From Arthrobacter agilis (lineage in GTDB: Bacteria; Actinomycetota; Actinomycetes; Actinomycetales; Micrococcaceae), in assembly GCF_002157505.1 (NCBI RefSeq), contig NZ_NFSC01000030.1:62001-126000 (forward strand): a stretch of 64,000 nt of DNA, read 5' to 3'. The number at the start of each line of letters is the position of its first letter. The stretch's first letter is position 1. Under the pieces are notes generated by a model. It searched no databases, was not told the origin of the DNA, and saw only the letters and a list, made by a program, of their open reading frames with translations. Positions 1 to 7,759 of the stretch are shown piece after piece. The translations under genes and the position numbers were made by a program.

Positions 1-281
1 CCGATCAGCCGTTCCGTCGCGTCGCCCATGTTGCCGATCGGGGTGGCAGCCAGGACGATGCGACCGCGCCCGCTGTCATCCCCGGCCGTCCCCCGGTACG
101 CCGTCAGGGGCGCGCGGGCCTCCGCCTGGTCATCGGGAGTCTCGTCCGGGTGCTCGTCCGCCTGGCCATCAAGAGTCTCGTCCAGGTGCTCGTCCGCCTG
201 GTCGTTCAGGTGCTCGTCCGGGCGCCCGGACGGGTCCTCGTGGCTGAGGTCGGGGGCGGCGTCGTCGTATGGCTGGTTCAC
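1..281 (-). CDS. rsmI: RsmI, 16S rRNA (cytidine-1402 2'-O)-methyltransferase, N-terminal part only
   Basis: The reverse strand reads GRIVLAATPIGNMGDATERL, the hallmark N-terminus of RsmI, which methylates the 2'-hydroxyl of C1402 in the 16S rRNA decoding centre using SAM. The window edge truncates it. The frame is closed by a stop at 291-293, and the only usable start before the conserved core is GTG at 281. The protein therefore carries about 72 extra residues before the methyltransferase fold. They are acidic and repetitive (units like QADEHL and DETPDDQA), unlike the few residues usual for the family. It diverges from the mannosyltransferase gene, an arrangement I know from Arthrobacter relatives. 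Family assignment is firm; the start is inferred. Confidence 0.8.
   Translation of the reverse strand, partial: MNQPYDDAAPDLSHEDPSGRPDEHLNDQADEHLDETLDGQADEHPDETPDDQAEARAPLTAYRGTAGDDSGRGRIVLAATPIGNMGDATERLI
140..222. repeat. Degenerate tandem repeat encoding the acidic RsmI N-terminus
   Basis: Copies of a segment like GGTGCTCGTCCGCCTGGTC recur at about 150, 186 and 210, interleaved with GTCTCGTC units. On the reverse strand they encode repeated (D/E)HL-DQADE and DET modules. Period is irregular (about 27-36 bp) but always a multiple of three, so the frame is preserved. Confidence 0.65.
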
Positions 282-360
282 CGGTCCAGCCTAGCCGCCA
301 TCGTAGGCGAGACCCATGGAACAGCCGGGCGTTGTGCAGAGCCTGCACAGGCACCGCCGG

Positions 361-366
361 TAGCAT
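361..366 (+). promoter_or_regulatory. -10 box TAGCAT of a predicted leaderless promoter (mannosyltransferase)
   Basis: TAGCAT ends 7 nt before the GTG at 373, so transcription should begin on the start codon itself. No Shine-Dalgarno sequence is present. Confidence 0.6.
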
Positions 367-372
367 GTCAGG

Positions 373-2004
373 GTGAGTTACACCGCCGTCCGTCCCCGGG
401 GGGACAGTCCGAAGTACGGCGGGTCCTGGGTCCTTTCCCCCGGGTACGCCTACACACGCGATGCCCTGACCGCCCGCCTCCTCGGTGCCGCCTCCGCGGG
501 AGGATCCCTCCGCTGGATCATCCCCCTTGCCGTGGCCCTGCTCGGCGGCGTGTTGCGCTTCATCCGGCTCGGCGAACCCGGATCGCTCGTCTTCGATGAG
601 ACGTACTACGTCAAGGACGCCTACTCGATGCTGCAGTCGGGCTACGAGCGGGAATGGCCGGACAACGCGAACGACTCCTTCAACGCCGGCAACCCCGACG
701 TGCTGCTCGACGCCCCGAACTACGTGGTCCACCCGCCCGTCGGCAAGTGGATGATCGCCTTCGGCATGCTGCTGTTCGGCTCCGACAACGCCTTCGGCTG
801 GCGGTTCTCTGCCGCGGCGATCGGGACCCTGTCCGTCCTCCTGCTCGCCGTCGTCGCCCGGCGCCTGTTCGGCTCGGCACTCCTCGGGGCGGCCGCGGGG
901 CTCCTCCTGGCCGTCGACGGCCACCACCTGGTGGAGTCGCGCACGTCGCTGCTCGACATCTTCCTGAGCTTCTGGCTCCTCGCCGCGTTCGCGGCCCTCC
1001 TCCTGGACCGCGACGACGGGCGACGACGCCTGGCCCGTCGTCTCGCCGCTCTCGCGGGGCGGAACGGTGACGGCCTGCCGACCCGTGCCGAACTGTCGTG
1101 GGGTCCCTTCCTCGGGTTCCGCCCCTGGCGCCTCGCTGCCGGTGTGTGCCTCGGGCTGGCGCTGGGCACCAAGTGGTCCGCCCTCCCGTTCATCGCCGCG
1201 TTCGGCCTGATGACGGTGGCGTGGGACATGAATGCCCGGCGCATCGCCGGTGTGCACCACTGGTTCCTCGGCGGCGCGGTTCGGGACGGCCTGCTCGCCT
1301 TCACGTGCATCATCCCCGTGGCACTGCTGACCTACCTGGGCACGTGGACGGGCTGGTTCCTCTCCGAGGACGCCTATGACCGGACGTGGGCCGAGCGGAA
1401 CCCGTCGGAGCAGTGGGGCTGGGTGCCGGACAGCCTGCGCTCCCTGGCCGAGTACCACCGCAGCGCCTACACGTTCCACCAGGGCCTCAGCTCGGACCAC
1501 CCCTACGAGGCGAGCGCGTGGTCCTGGCTGGTCATGGGCCGGCCGACGTCGTTCTACTACCAGAAGCCGACCGGTTGCGGGGCGGACGCCTGCTCGCAGG
1601 CCGTCACCGTGCTCGGCAACCCGCTCATCTGGTGGAGCGCCGCGCTGTCCCTGCTCGTGCTGCTGTTCTTCTGGCTCGGCCGGCGCGACTGGCGTGCCGC
1701 CGCCATCCTCACCGGCGTCGCGGCGGGCTACCTGCCCTGGTTCCTCTACCCGGAACGAACCACGTTCTACTTCTACGCGGTGGCCTTCGAGCCGTTCCTC
1801 GTCCTGTCGCTGGTCTACAGCCTCGGACTCGTGCTGGGCGGTCCGGGATCGGACCGGGCCCGGCGCCGAAGGGGTATCGTGCTGGTGGGGGTCTTCCTGG
1901 CCGCTTCCGTGGCCCTCTCGGCCTACTTCCTCCCGATCTGGACGGCCGAGATCATCCCCTATGACCAGTGGCGCATGCGCATGTGGCTGCCGAGCTGGAT
2001 CTAG
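373..2004 (+). CDS. Polyprenol-phosphate-mannose--protein O-mannosyltransferase (PMT, GT39)
   Basis: A multi-pass membrane enzyme that moves mannose from polyprenol-phosphate-mannose to Ser/Thr of secreted proteins as they cross the membrane. The 543 residues match the family length. After a short cytoplasmic N-terminus comes the first hydrophobic segment (about 48-62), then the catalytic acidic pair in FDETYYVKDAY (74-76), and the extracytoplasmic loop with HPPVGKW (H120). Many further hydrophobic segments follow to the C-terminus. GTG 373 is chosen because a -10 box lies exactly 7 nt upstream; a nearby ATG at 365 is out of frame. Mannose supply probably links it to manA at 23.3 kb. Assignment is confident; acceptors are unknown. 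Confidence 0.93.
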   Translation: MSYTAVRPRGDSPKYGGSWVLSPGYAYTRDALTARLLGAASAGGSLRWIIPLAVALLGGVLRFIRLGEPGSLVFDETYYVKDAYSMLQSGYEREWPDNANDSFNAGNPDVLLDAPNYVVHPPVGKWMIAFGMLLFGSDNAFGWRFSAAAIGTLSVLLLAVVARRLFGSALLGAAAGLLLAVDGHHLVESRTSLLDIFLSFWLLAAFAALLLDRDDGRRRLARRLAALAGRNGDGLPTRAELSWGPFLGFRPWRLAAGVCLGLALGTKWSALPFIAAFGLMTVAWDMNARRIAGVHHWFLGGAVRDGLLAFTCIIPVALLTYLGTWTGWFLSEDAYDRTWAERNPSEQWGWVPDSLRSLAEYHRSAYTFHQGLSSDHPYEASAWSWLVMGRPTSFYYQKPTGCGADACSQAVTVLGNPLIWWSAALSLLVLLFFWLGRRDWRAAAILTGVAAGYLPWFLYPERTTFYFYAVAFEPFLVLSLVYSLGLVLGGPGSDRARRRRGIVLVGVFLAASVALSAYFLPIWTAEIIPYDQWRMRMWLPSWI

Positions 2005-2053
2005 GGCAGGGTCCACGAGGTTCATCGGACCTCCGGAACGAAAGCGAGCACTG

Positions 2054-3904
2054 GTGCGCGAAGCCATCACGGAACTCCTGGTCGACCTCCCACCGGCCGG
2101 CAACATCACCGACCTCCTCCTCAGGACCCACGACGCCGACCCCGGGCGGGCGTTGTACGCGCTGCAGTCGGGCGGGCAGTGGCGGGACCTGTCGGCCGCG
2201 GAGTTCCTCCAGCAGGTGTCGGCGCTCGCCAAGGGGTTGCTGGCCTCCGGCATCCAGCCGGGCGACGCCGTCGCCGTGATGAGCCGCACGCGCTACGAGT
2301 GGACCCTCGCCGACGTCGCCATCTGGTTCGCCGGCGCGGTGACCGTCCCGATCTACGAGACCTCGTCCGCCTACCAGGTTGCCTGGATCCTCGAGGACGC
2401 GCGTCCCGCCGTCGTCTTCGTCGAGGACCGCCAGAAGGCTGAGATCGTCCTCGACGCCGCCGGACGGGCAGGCCGCGCGGATACGACGACGGTGGTGCGC
2501 CTGACTCCCGGGGACTCCGGCGACCTCGGCGACGTGGCCACCCTCGCATCGCTCACCGGGGCCGGCACAGCCGTGTCCGATGCTGCGCTGGAGGCGGCGC
2601 GCTCGTCTCGCAGCCTGGCTGACGCGGCGTCCATCGTCTACACCTCCGGCACCACGGGGAGGCCGAAGGGCTGCGTCATCACCCACGGCAATTTCGCGCT
2701 GTTCGCCGTCAATACGCTGGAGTTCCTACCCGAGTTCCTGAAGCAGGAGGACGCCAGGACGCTCATGTTCCTGCCGCTCGCCCACGTGCTGGCGCGTGCC
2801 GTGCAGGTCGTCTGCTTCACCGGCGGCATCAAGCTCGCGCACTCCGGCTCCGCGGCGCAGCTGCTCGAGGACCTGACGACCTTTCGGCCCACATTCCTCC
2901 TCGCCGTCCCCCGGATCTTCGAGAAGATCCACGCCACCGCCGGGCAGCGTGCCGCGGAGACCGGCAAGGGTCGTCTCTTCGCTGCCGCAGAGCGCACCGC
3001 CGTCGCCTATTCGCGGGCCGTGGACGCCCGCGGTCGGGACGGGCGCGGTCCCTCGCCCGTCCTGCGGGCGGCGCACGCGCTCTTCGACCGCATCCTGTAT
3101 CCGCGGCTGCGTGCCGTGTTCGGTGGCGAGGTCAGGTACACGGTGTCCGGGGCCAGCCCGCTCAGCGAGCACCTCACGCACTTCTTCCGCGGCGCCGGCA
3201 TCCTGGTCCAGGAGGGCTACGGACTGACCGAGAGCACGGCTCCCTGCACCGTGAACACCGTGCGCCTGACGCGGGTCGGGTCGGTCGGCATTCCCATGCC
3301 CGGCATGAGCGTCAGGATCGACGACGAGGGCGAGGTACAGGTGAGGGGCGCCGCCATCTTCGCCGGGTACTACCGCAATGACGAGGCCACGGCCGAGGCG
3401 TTCACGGCCGACGGGTACTTCCGCACCGGTGACCTCGGTGTCCTCGACGAGGACGGGTTCCTGACCATCACCGGCCGCAAGAAGGACCTGCTCGTGACGG
3501 CCGGCGGCAAGAACGTGGCCCCCGGCCCCCTCGAGGAGAAGCTCCGCGAGAACGTGCTCGTGGCACAGGCCGTCGTGGTGGGCGAGGGCAAACCCTTCAT
3601 CGGCGCGCTCATCACCCTGGACCGCGAGGCGCTCGGACCCTGGGCGGCCGCGCACGGGAAGCCCGGCCTGACCGCGGAGCAGGCCGCCGCCGACGCCGAG
3701 GTCCTCGCCGAACTGCAGTCGGCCGTGGACGCCGCGAACGCCACCGTCTCCCAGGCCGAGCAGATCCGGCGCTTCACCGTCCTCGACGTCGAGTTCACCG
3801 TAGAGTCCGGGCACCTGACGCCGACCCTCAAGCTGAAGCGTGCCGCCGTCGTCGCCGATTACGCGGATGCCCTCGACGAGCTGTACAGCAAGGGGAAGCG
3901 CTAG
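2054..3904 (+). CDS. Long-chain acyl-CoA synthetase / AMP-dependent ligase (FadD15/FAA1 type)
   Basis: Activates a fatty acid to acyl-AMP and then acyl-CoA. The 616 residues are the usual length. The P-loop-like AMP-binding motif YTSGTTGRPKG is at 196-206, the acyl-adenylate motif GYGLTEST near 390, and the C-terminal domain hinge with GRKKDLLVTAGGKNVAP near 474. These place it with long-chain acyl-CoA synthetases rather than acetyl-CoA or peptide synthetases. GTG 2054 is preferred although the frame stays open far upstream, because the family alignment begins at about VREAITELLV and upstream residues are the antisense-like out-of-frame product of the mannosyltransferase gene. It follows that gene by 49 bp on the same strand. 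Confidence 0.92.
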   Translation: MREAITELLVDLPPAGNITDLLLRTHDADPGRALYALQSGGQWRDLSAAEFLQQVSALAKGLLASGIQPGDAVAVMSRTRYEWTLADVAIWFAGAVTVPIYETSSAYQVAWILEDARPAVVFVEDRQKAEIVLDAAGRAGRADTTTVVRLTPGDSGDLGDVATLASLTGAGTAVSDAALEAARSSRSLADAASIVYTSGTTGRPKGCVITHGNFALFAVNTLEFLPEFLKQEDARTLMFLPLAHVLARAVQVVCFTGGIKLAHSGSAAQLLEDLTTFRPTFLLAVPRIFEKIHATAGQRAAETGKGRLFAAAERTAVAYSRAVDARGRDGRGPSPVLRAAHALFDRILYPRLRAVFGGEVRYTVSGASPLSEHLTHFFRGAGILVQEGYGLTESTAPCTVNTVRLTRVGSVGIPMPGMSVRIDDEGEVQVRGAAIFAGYYRNDEATAEAFTADGYFRTGDLGVLDEDGFLTITGRKKDLLVTAGGKNVAPGPLEEKLRENVLVAQAVVVGEGKPFIGALITLDREALGPWAAAHGKPGLTAEQAAADAEVLAELQSAVDAANATVSQAEQIRRFTVLDVEFTVESGHLTPTLKLKRAAVVADYADALDELYSKGKR

Positions 3905-3929
3905 CCCCTAGGGTTTGCGGGTCTGTCCA

Positions 3930-4036
3930 GCCCCCGGAGTGCGCACACCCTTGGCCCCGGAGTGCCCACACCCGGCGCGGCGGCCCCGATTCGCCGAACA
4001 TTCCCACCGGATCTGCACACCCGGCGCGGCGGCCCG
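3930..4036. repeat. Short degenerate repeats between two convergent genes
   Basis: Three related blocks: CCCCGGAGTGCGCACACCC near 3933, CCCCGGAGTGCCCACACCC near 3956, and GATCTGCACACCCGGCGCGG near 4011. The block CACACCCGGCGCGGCGGCCC occurs twice. They fill the gap after the acyl-CoA synthetase stop. No clear intrinsic terminator is visible. Confidence 0.5.
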
Positions 4037-4040
4037 CCCG

Positions 4041-5579
4041 CTAGGAAGCCTCGAGGGCCTCACGGTACCGGGTCTGTGCCGCTTCCTGCGCCAGCATCGA
4101 GCGTTCCCGCCGTGCCCGGGTGGGCCAGGTGAGGACGAGCGTGAGGATGGTCGCCGCCAGGACGAGCACCGCGATCGTGACGGCGGAGTCCGTCCAGAAC
4201 TGCTCCGGGAACAGCCTGATCAGCGTGTCGTCGATGCGGAAGGTCCAGGTGCCGTTGGCGAAGAACAGTGCGTGCACCTGCGTGAAGAAGGTCTCCCACG
4301 CTAGGACCGCGAGGACGGTCAGGACGGCGATGCCGACGAGCGTGAGGACGGCACCCGAGAACAGCGCGCGCCTCACTCCGCCCTTGTACTTCCGCGCGAG
4401 GTAGACGCAGGCAAGCACTGCCAGCACGAACAGGACGAGGGCGATGAGGAAGGACAGACCCAGCACGCCCTTCACATCCGCCATGTGGTCGACCTCCGAC
4501 TCGAGGAACAGCGGATCGCCCTCCGGGGTCACGAGACCCCCGAGGTACCGCGGCGGCGCAAGGTTCACCACATAGTCCAGTGCGTAGGAGCCGTAGGTCA
4601 TGCGGTCGTCCAGCGAGAAACCGAACTGGTCGGCCGGGAAGCCCGGCCGGTGGTATTCGAGCCACAGGAACGACGACGTCGCGACGGCACGGACGGCCGC
4701 TGCCACCACGATGACGGGGAAGAAGAGCGCGACGACGACCTGCAGGAAACGCGGGAGGGCGGGCTTCGCAGCCACAGCCTGGTCCCGTACGGCCGCTCGG
4801 CGTGCTGCGTCCTTGTCGGGTGGGCGCACTGAGAGTGCAGCGGTGTCCGTCGAGGGCTCCTCGCGGACCGACGACGCATGGCCCCCGCTGCTCTGCGCAC
4901 CGGCCGAGTGCTGGCCGCTGGCTGAGGGCCCGTCTCCCAAGGACGGCTCGTCGCTGGCCGAGGGCTGGTCGTCGACGGGCGTGTGCGCCGTCGGGGAAGG
5001 AAGTGCGGCCCCGGCACTAGCCGAAGCACCAGCCTCTGCGCCATCCGGTCGGTCTGCAGGCTCTGCGTCCGGGTTCGCGTCCGGGTTAGCGTCCGGGTTC
5101 GATCCATCGCCGGCCGCATGCGCTCCTCGAGAGTGCGCCTCACCGGAATGGGTGCCAACAGAATGCGCATCAGCAGAATGGGTGCCGGCGGAGTGGGCGC
5201 CATGGCCATGGGTGTCATCGGCGGTTCCACTCGACGCAGGCGCACCACCGGAGGGATCGGCAGGACGCTCTGCCCTCGCCTCCGCATTGTCGAGCCGTCC
5301 GTCCTGCACGACGGGCAGCATCCGGGTCTCGGGTTCGCCCCCGTCGGCGCGGCTGCCCTCCTCGGAGCCGGGCCGCTCTTCCGGGCCCTCCCCCAGCCGG
5401 GAGACCTCGGGCAGCGTGCCCGTCTTCCGCATCGGCAGGTTGTGGTGCTGGGCTACGCCCGATACCGGGACGTCGTCCGGCACTGCTGCGCGAGCACCCG
5501 ACCGGCCCGCCGCCGCTTCATCGTCGTCCGGGCGGCGCGCGCCGGAAGCGGTTGAACGTGTGCTGTCGGTCTCTGACAC
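4041..5579 (-). CDS. TIGR01906/DUF1461 family integral membrane protein with a long His/Asp-rich N-terminal region
   Basis: Function unknown. The C-terminal half (about residues 280-512) is the TIGR01906 module: a first membrane segment in FLQVVVALFFPVIVVAA, an extracytoplasmic loop containing FSLDDRMTYGSYALDYVV, then three more hydrophobic segments. The N-terminal roughly 275 residues are low complexity and predicted disordered, with repeats such as AHS-x-GTHS-x-(A/E)AHS and DANPDANPDAEP, far longer than the short tail typical of the family. Start GTG 5579 has GAGGAG 8 nt upstream. It converges with the acyl-CoA synthetase. The histidine spacing could suggest metal binding, but that is only inference. 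Confidence 0.8.
   Translation of the reverse strand: MSETDSTRSTASGARRPDDDEAAAGRSGARAAVPDDVPVSGVAQHHNLPMRKTGTLPEVSRLGEGPEERPGSEEGSRADGGEPETRMLPVVQDGRLDNAEARAERPADPSGGAPASSGTADDTHGHGAHSAGTHSADAHSVGTHSGEAHSRGAHAAGDGSNPDANPDANPDAEPADRPDGAEAGASASAGAALPSPTAHTPVDDQPSASDEPSLGDGPSASGQHSAGAQSSGGHASSVREEPSTDTAALSVRPPDKDAARRAAVRDQAVAAKPALPRFLQVVVALFFPVIVVAAAVRAVATSSFLWLEYHRPGFPADQFGFSLDDRMTYGSYALDYVVNLAPPRYLGGLVTPEGDPLFLESEVDHMADVKGVLGLSFLIALVLFVLAVLACVYLARKYKGGVRRALFSGAVLTLVGIAVLTVLAVLAWETFFTQVHALFFANGTWTFRIDDTLIRLFPEQFWTDSAVTIAVLVLAATILTLVLTWPTRARRERSMLAQEAAQTRYREALEAS
5040..5245. repeat. Coding minisatellite for (A/T)HSxx and (N)PDA repeats
   Basis: About 18-bp units on the reverse strand encode GTHSADAHSVGTHSGEAHS and neighbours. 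A 12-bp unit (GTTCGCGTCCGG, varying to GTTAGCGTCCGG and GTTCGATCC) near 5070-5105 encodes NPDA three times. All units keep the reading frame. Confidence 0.7.
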
Positions 5580-5700
5580 TGCGCTGTCTCCTCGTTTGTC
5601 GCCACCGGCGCTGGCCCCGGCATCTCCGACATTACCGGCCGCGTAGGCGACCGGCCGGGAGACTCCCCGGCACCCGATGCGTCACCCCGTGCTTGCCGCG

Positions 5701-5840
5701 CCCGGTCACCTCACGCCGTGATGACGAACCGATTACCTCACCCGGTGATGACGGCACCCGATGTCATGACGCGGTGACGACGGCACTCCATGTCGTCCCG
5801 CTGCGACGGCGGCACCCGGTCACCTCACGCCGTGATGACG
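5701..5840. repeat. 26-bp direct repeat and diverged copies flanking the SpoIIM-family stop codon
   Basis: The 26-bp segment starting CCCGGTCACCTCACGCCG is identical at 5701-5726 and 5815-5840. Between them are degraded copies (CCTCACCCGGTGATGACGG near 5736 and GACGCGGTGACGACGGCAC near 5768). The second perfect copy contains the stop codon and last codons of the SpoIIM-family gene. Confidence 0.75.
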
Positions 5841-6817
5841 GCGTCACCCCGGTCGACGGTCCCGAGGTCCCCCCGGTACCCCGCGGCGACGGCGCGGCGG
5901 CCGAGGACCAGCGTGTAGGCCCAGTACGCGGCGAGGACGAGGAGTCCGATCGTGAGGCGGAGCCAGTGCGGCAGCCCGCTCGGTGTCACGAAGCCCTCGA
6001 CCAGGCCGGAGACGAGCAGCACCAGGACCAGGCCGAGCGCCACGGTGATCAGGGCCCGCCCTTCCTCCGCCAGGGCCGCGGAGCGGAGCCTGCGCCCCGG
6101 CGCGACCCACGCCCAGAAGATGCGCAGGCCGGCCGCCGTGGCGATGAAGATCGCGGTGAGCTCCATGAAGCCGTGCGGCAGGATGTAGAAGAAGAAGACG
6201 TCGAGCCTGTCGTGGGCGGCCATCATGCCGGCGGCCACGCCGAGGCCCTGCGCGTTCTGGTACAGCATGAAGGCCGGCCAGATGCCCGTCACTCCGAAGG
6301 CGACCGCCTGCAGCGCGATCCAGGCGTTGTTGGTCCACACCATGCCCGAGAAGGAGGCCGCGGGGTTCTCCGAGTAGTAGTTGATGAAGTCCTCCTCCAC
6401 ATAGCGCCGGAGGTCCTCGTCCGTCCCGAGCGCCTGGATCACGCCGGGCGTCCCGACCACCCATTGCGCGTAGAGCCACGTGACGGCGATGAAGAGCACG
6501 CCCACCACGATGGTGAGCCACCGGATGCGGTAGAAGGCGGCCGGCAGGGAGAACACGAAGAAGGAGGCGACGTCCTCCAGGGCGTTGGACCTCGCTCCGG
6601 TGAAGCGCGTGCGGGCGCGCGAGAGGCGCGTGGACAGCGACCCCGACAGCGCGCTCTCGGGGTCGACCGAGCGGATGATGGACAGGTGCGTCGACACCCG
6701 CTGGTAGAGGCCCAGCAGTTCGTCCGATTCCGCGCCGTCCAGCTTCCGCCGGCGCACGAGGTCGTCCAGGCGTTGCCAGTCGCTGCGGTGCACGGCGATG
6801 AATGCGTCCACGTCCAT
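5825..6817 (-). CDS. Stage II sporulation protein M (SpoIIM/DUF95) family membrane protein
   Basis: A 330-residue protein with a soluble, charged N-terminal segment (MDVDAFIAVHRSDWQRLDDL) followed by a membrane domain. Hydrophobic segments lie near 100-120, 165-185, 200-225, 245-265 and 275-300. The NAW-ALQAVAFG-TG stretch and FFYILPHGFMEL are typical of the family. In non-sporulating actinobacteria these proteins sit beside RDD, MoxR and DUF58 genes, and here it diverges from an RDD gene. Function is unproven. ATG 6817 is chosen over the long upstream open frame because family similarity starts there and a TAGGGT box lies 8 nt upstream, predicting a leaderless start. The extreme C-terminal GDAVITA is encoded by a 26-bp repeat. 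Confidence 0.87.
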   Translation of the reverse strand: MDVDAFIAVHRSDWQRLDDLVRRRKLDGAESDELLGLYQRVSTHLSIIRSVDPESALSGSLSTRLSRARTRFTGARSNALEDVASFFVFSLPAAFYRIRWLTIVVGVLFIAVTWLYAQWVVGTPGVIQALGTDEDLRRYVEEDFINYYSENPAASFSGMVWTNNAWIALQAVAFGVTGIWPAFMLYQNAQGLGVAAGMMAAHDRLDVFFFYILPHGFMELTAIFIATAAGLRIFWAWVAPGRRLRSAALAEEGRALITVALGLVLVLLVSGLVEGFVTPSGLPHWLRLTIGLLVLAAYWAYTLVLGRRAVAAGYRGDLGTVDRGDAVITA

Positions 6818-6824
6818 GCGCCTA

Positions 6825-6830
6825 ACCCTA
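6825..6830 (-). promoter_or_regulatory. -10 box TAGGGT of a predicted leaderless promoter (SpoIIM-family gene)
   Basis: On the reverse strand TAGGGT ends 8 nt before the ATG at 6817. There is no ribosome-binding site in the intervening bases. Confidence 0.5.
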
Positions 6831-6932
6831 TAGTCCGCTCCCGCCGGCGATAGGCTGGGCGCACGGCGTCGCGGGCAGTTATCCGCCCCGGCGCCGGTAT
6901 CGCACCAGCAGCAGCTGTCCAGGGGGAACATC

Positions 6933-7733
6933 ATGAGTTCGGTCGTCACCGGTGAAGCAGTCGTCCTGGAGCTCAGACCCGCGGGCTTCGGCGCGCGCGG
7001 ACTGAGCATCCTGATCGACATCGTCGCCCAGATCATCCTCGCGGTCCTCCTCCTGCTGCTGATCGGGAACGTCTTCGACGGCGTCCTCGACACCGCGCTC
7101 ACGAGGGCGCTCCTGCTCGTCGTCGTCGTCCTGCTCCTGGTCGTCCTTCCGGTGACCGTGGAGACCCTCACGCGCGGTAAGTCGCTGGGACGCCTGGTGA
7201 TGGGCCTGCGGATCGTGCGCGACGACGGCGGTGCGATCCGCTTCCGCCACGCCTTCATCCGCGGCATGCTCGCCATCCTGGAGATCTACATGCTCGGCGG
7301 ATCACTCGCGTTCATCGTGTCCCTGTTCAACGAGAGGTCCAAGCGCCTCGGCGACCTCCTCGCCGGAACCTATGCGATGCGGGAGCGCGTCGTCGTCCGG
7401 CCACGCGCACTCGCGGTCATGCCGCCGAGGCTGCAGCAGTGGTCGGAGACCGCCGACATCGGCCGCCTCCCGGATCCCCTCGCCCGCAGGATGTCGCAGT
7501 TCCTCGCCTCCGCGCCGAAGCTCACGCCCCAGGCACGGCACACGCTGTCCCTCGACCTCGCGGCCGAGGCGAGCCACCACGTCTGGCCCACGCCGCCCGG
7601 GGACACGCATCCGGAGGAATTCCTGCACGCGGTCATCGCCGCGCGCAGGGACCGCGACTACGCGGCGATGATGCGGCAGCGGGAACGGACGGAGGCGACG
7701 GCGAAGAGGCTCCACACGCTGCCGTTCAGCTAG
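6933..7733 (+). CDS. RDD family membrane protein
   Basis: A 266-residue protein with an N-terminal RDD-type membrane domain: the characteristic arginine/aspartate-bearing first helix (FGARGLSILIDIVAQIILAVLLLLL), a second helix around 55-75, and SLGRLVMGLRIVRDDGGAIRFRHAFIRG. This family is proposed to act in transport, but no substrate is established here. The C-terminal 100 residues are soluble, basic and alanine-rich. The start has GGGGGAA upstream at suitable distance. It diverges from the SpoIIM-family gene across 115 bp, a pairing seen repeatedly in actinobacteria that suggests a shared membrane function. Confidence 0.88.
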   Translation: MSSVVTGEAVVLELRPAGFGARGLSILIDIVAQIILAVLLLLLIGNVFDGVLDTALTRALLLVVVVLLLVVLPVTVETLTRGKSLGRLVMGLRIVRDDGGAIRFRHAFIRGMLAILEIYMLGGSLAFIVSLFNERSKRLGDLLAGTYAMRERVVVRPRALAVMPPRLQQWSETADIGRLPDPLARRMSQFLASAPKLTPQARHTLSLDLAAEASHHVWPTPPGDTHPEEFLHAVIAARRDRDYAAMMRQRERTEATAKRLHTLPFS

Positions 7734-7759
7734 CGCTCGGAGCCGCATCGACGGTCCGC

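Noticed and set aside
1376-2053. N-terminal extension of the acyl-CoA synthetase into the mannosyltransferase gene
   Set aside because: The upstream frame is out-of-frame translation of the mannosyltransferase coding sequence; similarity to ligases begins at about 2054.
169-2289. A long open frame on the minus strand across the mannosyltransferase gene
   Set aside because: High-GC coding DNA leaves long antisense frames open. The predicted protein is Arg/Gly/Glu-rich with no domain, and the plus-strand gene has clear family motifs.
6818-7276. N-terminal extension of the SpoIIM-family protein over the RDD gene
   Set aside because: That stretch is antisense to the RDD coding sequence and is Arg/Thr/Ser-rich; the family domain begins at the ATG at 6817.
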